A stretch of DNA of 64,000 nt from Hyphomicrobiales bacterium (GTDB taxonomy: Bacteria > Pseudomonadota > Alphaproteobacteria > Rhizobiales > Rhizobiaceae), in NCBI GenBank assembly GCA_900471525.1, contig UCEZ01000049.1, positions 1-64,000 on the forward strand, in the 5' to 3' direction. Both the position numbers and the translations under genes were made by a program. Below are positions 63,847 through 64,000 of this stretch, in pieces (the first letter of the stretch is position 1; the number at the start of each line of letters is the position of its first letter). The notes beneath the pieces were generated by a model that was not told where the DNA came from, searched no databases, and worked only from the letters and a program-made list of their open reading frames with translations.

Positions 63847-64000
63847 TCAGCCAGAAGCCACGGAAATGTCGCGAATGACCTCCCAGTGGTCCAATGGTGC
63901 AGAGCCTAGTTCAAAGCAGACCGATACGTGCCCGTCCGGCAGGTCTATGACAAGTTGGTGGAAGTTTCCGTATCCGACCAGGACAAACCGCGCGCCGCCA
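63847..64000 (-). CDS. Partial hypothetical protein (C-terminus only)
   Basis: The minus strand is open from the right edge to a TGA at 63847-63849, giving 50 residues that look coding (balanced composition, VLVGYGNFHQLVIDLPDGHV, ending DISVASG). The start lies outside the window. The segment is too short to place in a family. Confidence 0.5.
   Translation of the reverse strand, partial: GGARFVLVGYGNFHQLVIDLPDGHVSVCFELGSAPLDHWEVIRDISVASG

Noticed and set aside
60406..63910. TGGTCCAAyGGyGC at about 60410 and 63890 as attachment repeats
   Set aside because: Only about 14 matching positions, one copy lies in a coding frame, and no tRNA or integrase site adjoins either copy.

Overview
The window is 64 kb of chromosome from a high-GC alphaproteobacterium of the Rhizobiaceae (Rhizobium/Agrobacterium type). 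This follows from the pyrG-secG-tpiA arrangement, a rhizobial-type YidD, many families common in this order (DUF2336, PAS_5, BTLCP peptidase, DUF1489, DUF599), and a four-gene amino-acid ABC transporter in the J-Q-M-P order of rhizobial Aap systems. No rRNA, tRNA or CRISPR array was seen.

Layout. 1-2.7 kb: a compositionally distinct, lower-GC restriction-modification pair. 2.9-8.4 kb: pyrG, secG, tpiA, then cytochrome b561, YceI and OmpA-like envelope genes. 8.4-14.2 kb: a five-gene minus-strand operon with a HAD-UbiA phosphoribosyltransferase, a DprE1-like oxidase, a small ArnE/F-like transporter, an SDR and a class III aminotransferase; it looks like a polyprenyl-phosphate pentose (perhaps aminopentose) pathway. 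14.3-35.7 kb: core and housekeeping genes (parE, thrS, yidD, folE, hisI) mixed with small regulators, a TetR/SDR divergon with two matched operators, redox enzymes, a patatin, a rhomboid protease, and PAS and PilZ proteins. A probable small RNA lies at 33.57-33.68 kb. 36.3-49.7 kb: a BTLCP peptidase, a D,D-carboxypeptidase, sdaA, membrane proteins, a Tat-exported PhoX phosphatase, a LiuR-like MerR regulator, mgtE, and a peptide-deformylase-like protein lacking two of three metal ligands.

49.75-59.6 kb is a catabolic unit: a divergent LysR gene, then glyA-dsdA-folD-purU-aapJQMP, all on the minus strand. The GlyA paralogue has Thr and His where serine hydroxymethyltransferase has its two catalytic tyrosines, and Thr in place of the His before the PLP lysine. 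Together with D-serine dehydratase, FolD and PurU this suggests breakdown of alpha-hydroxymethylserine (or alpha-methylserine): a THF-dependent transferase gives D-serine (or D-alanine) plus methylene-THF, DsdA makes pyruvate, FolD plus PurU release the C1 unit as formate, and the ABC transporter imports the substrate. This is the strongest candidate for an undescribed system here.

59.6-64 kb is an accessory tail: a decayed tyrosine recombinase, a basic protein with a sigma-like C-terminus, a zinc-ribbon protein coupled to a DUF3800 protein, a DUF3606-like/BrnA-like fusion, and a partial gene running off the right edge.
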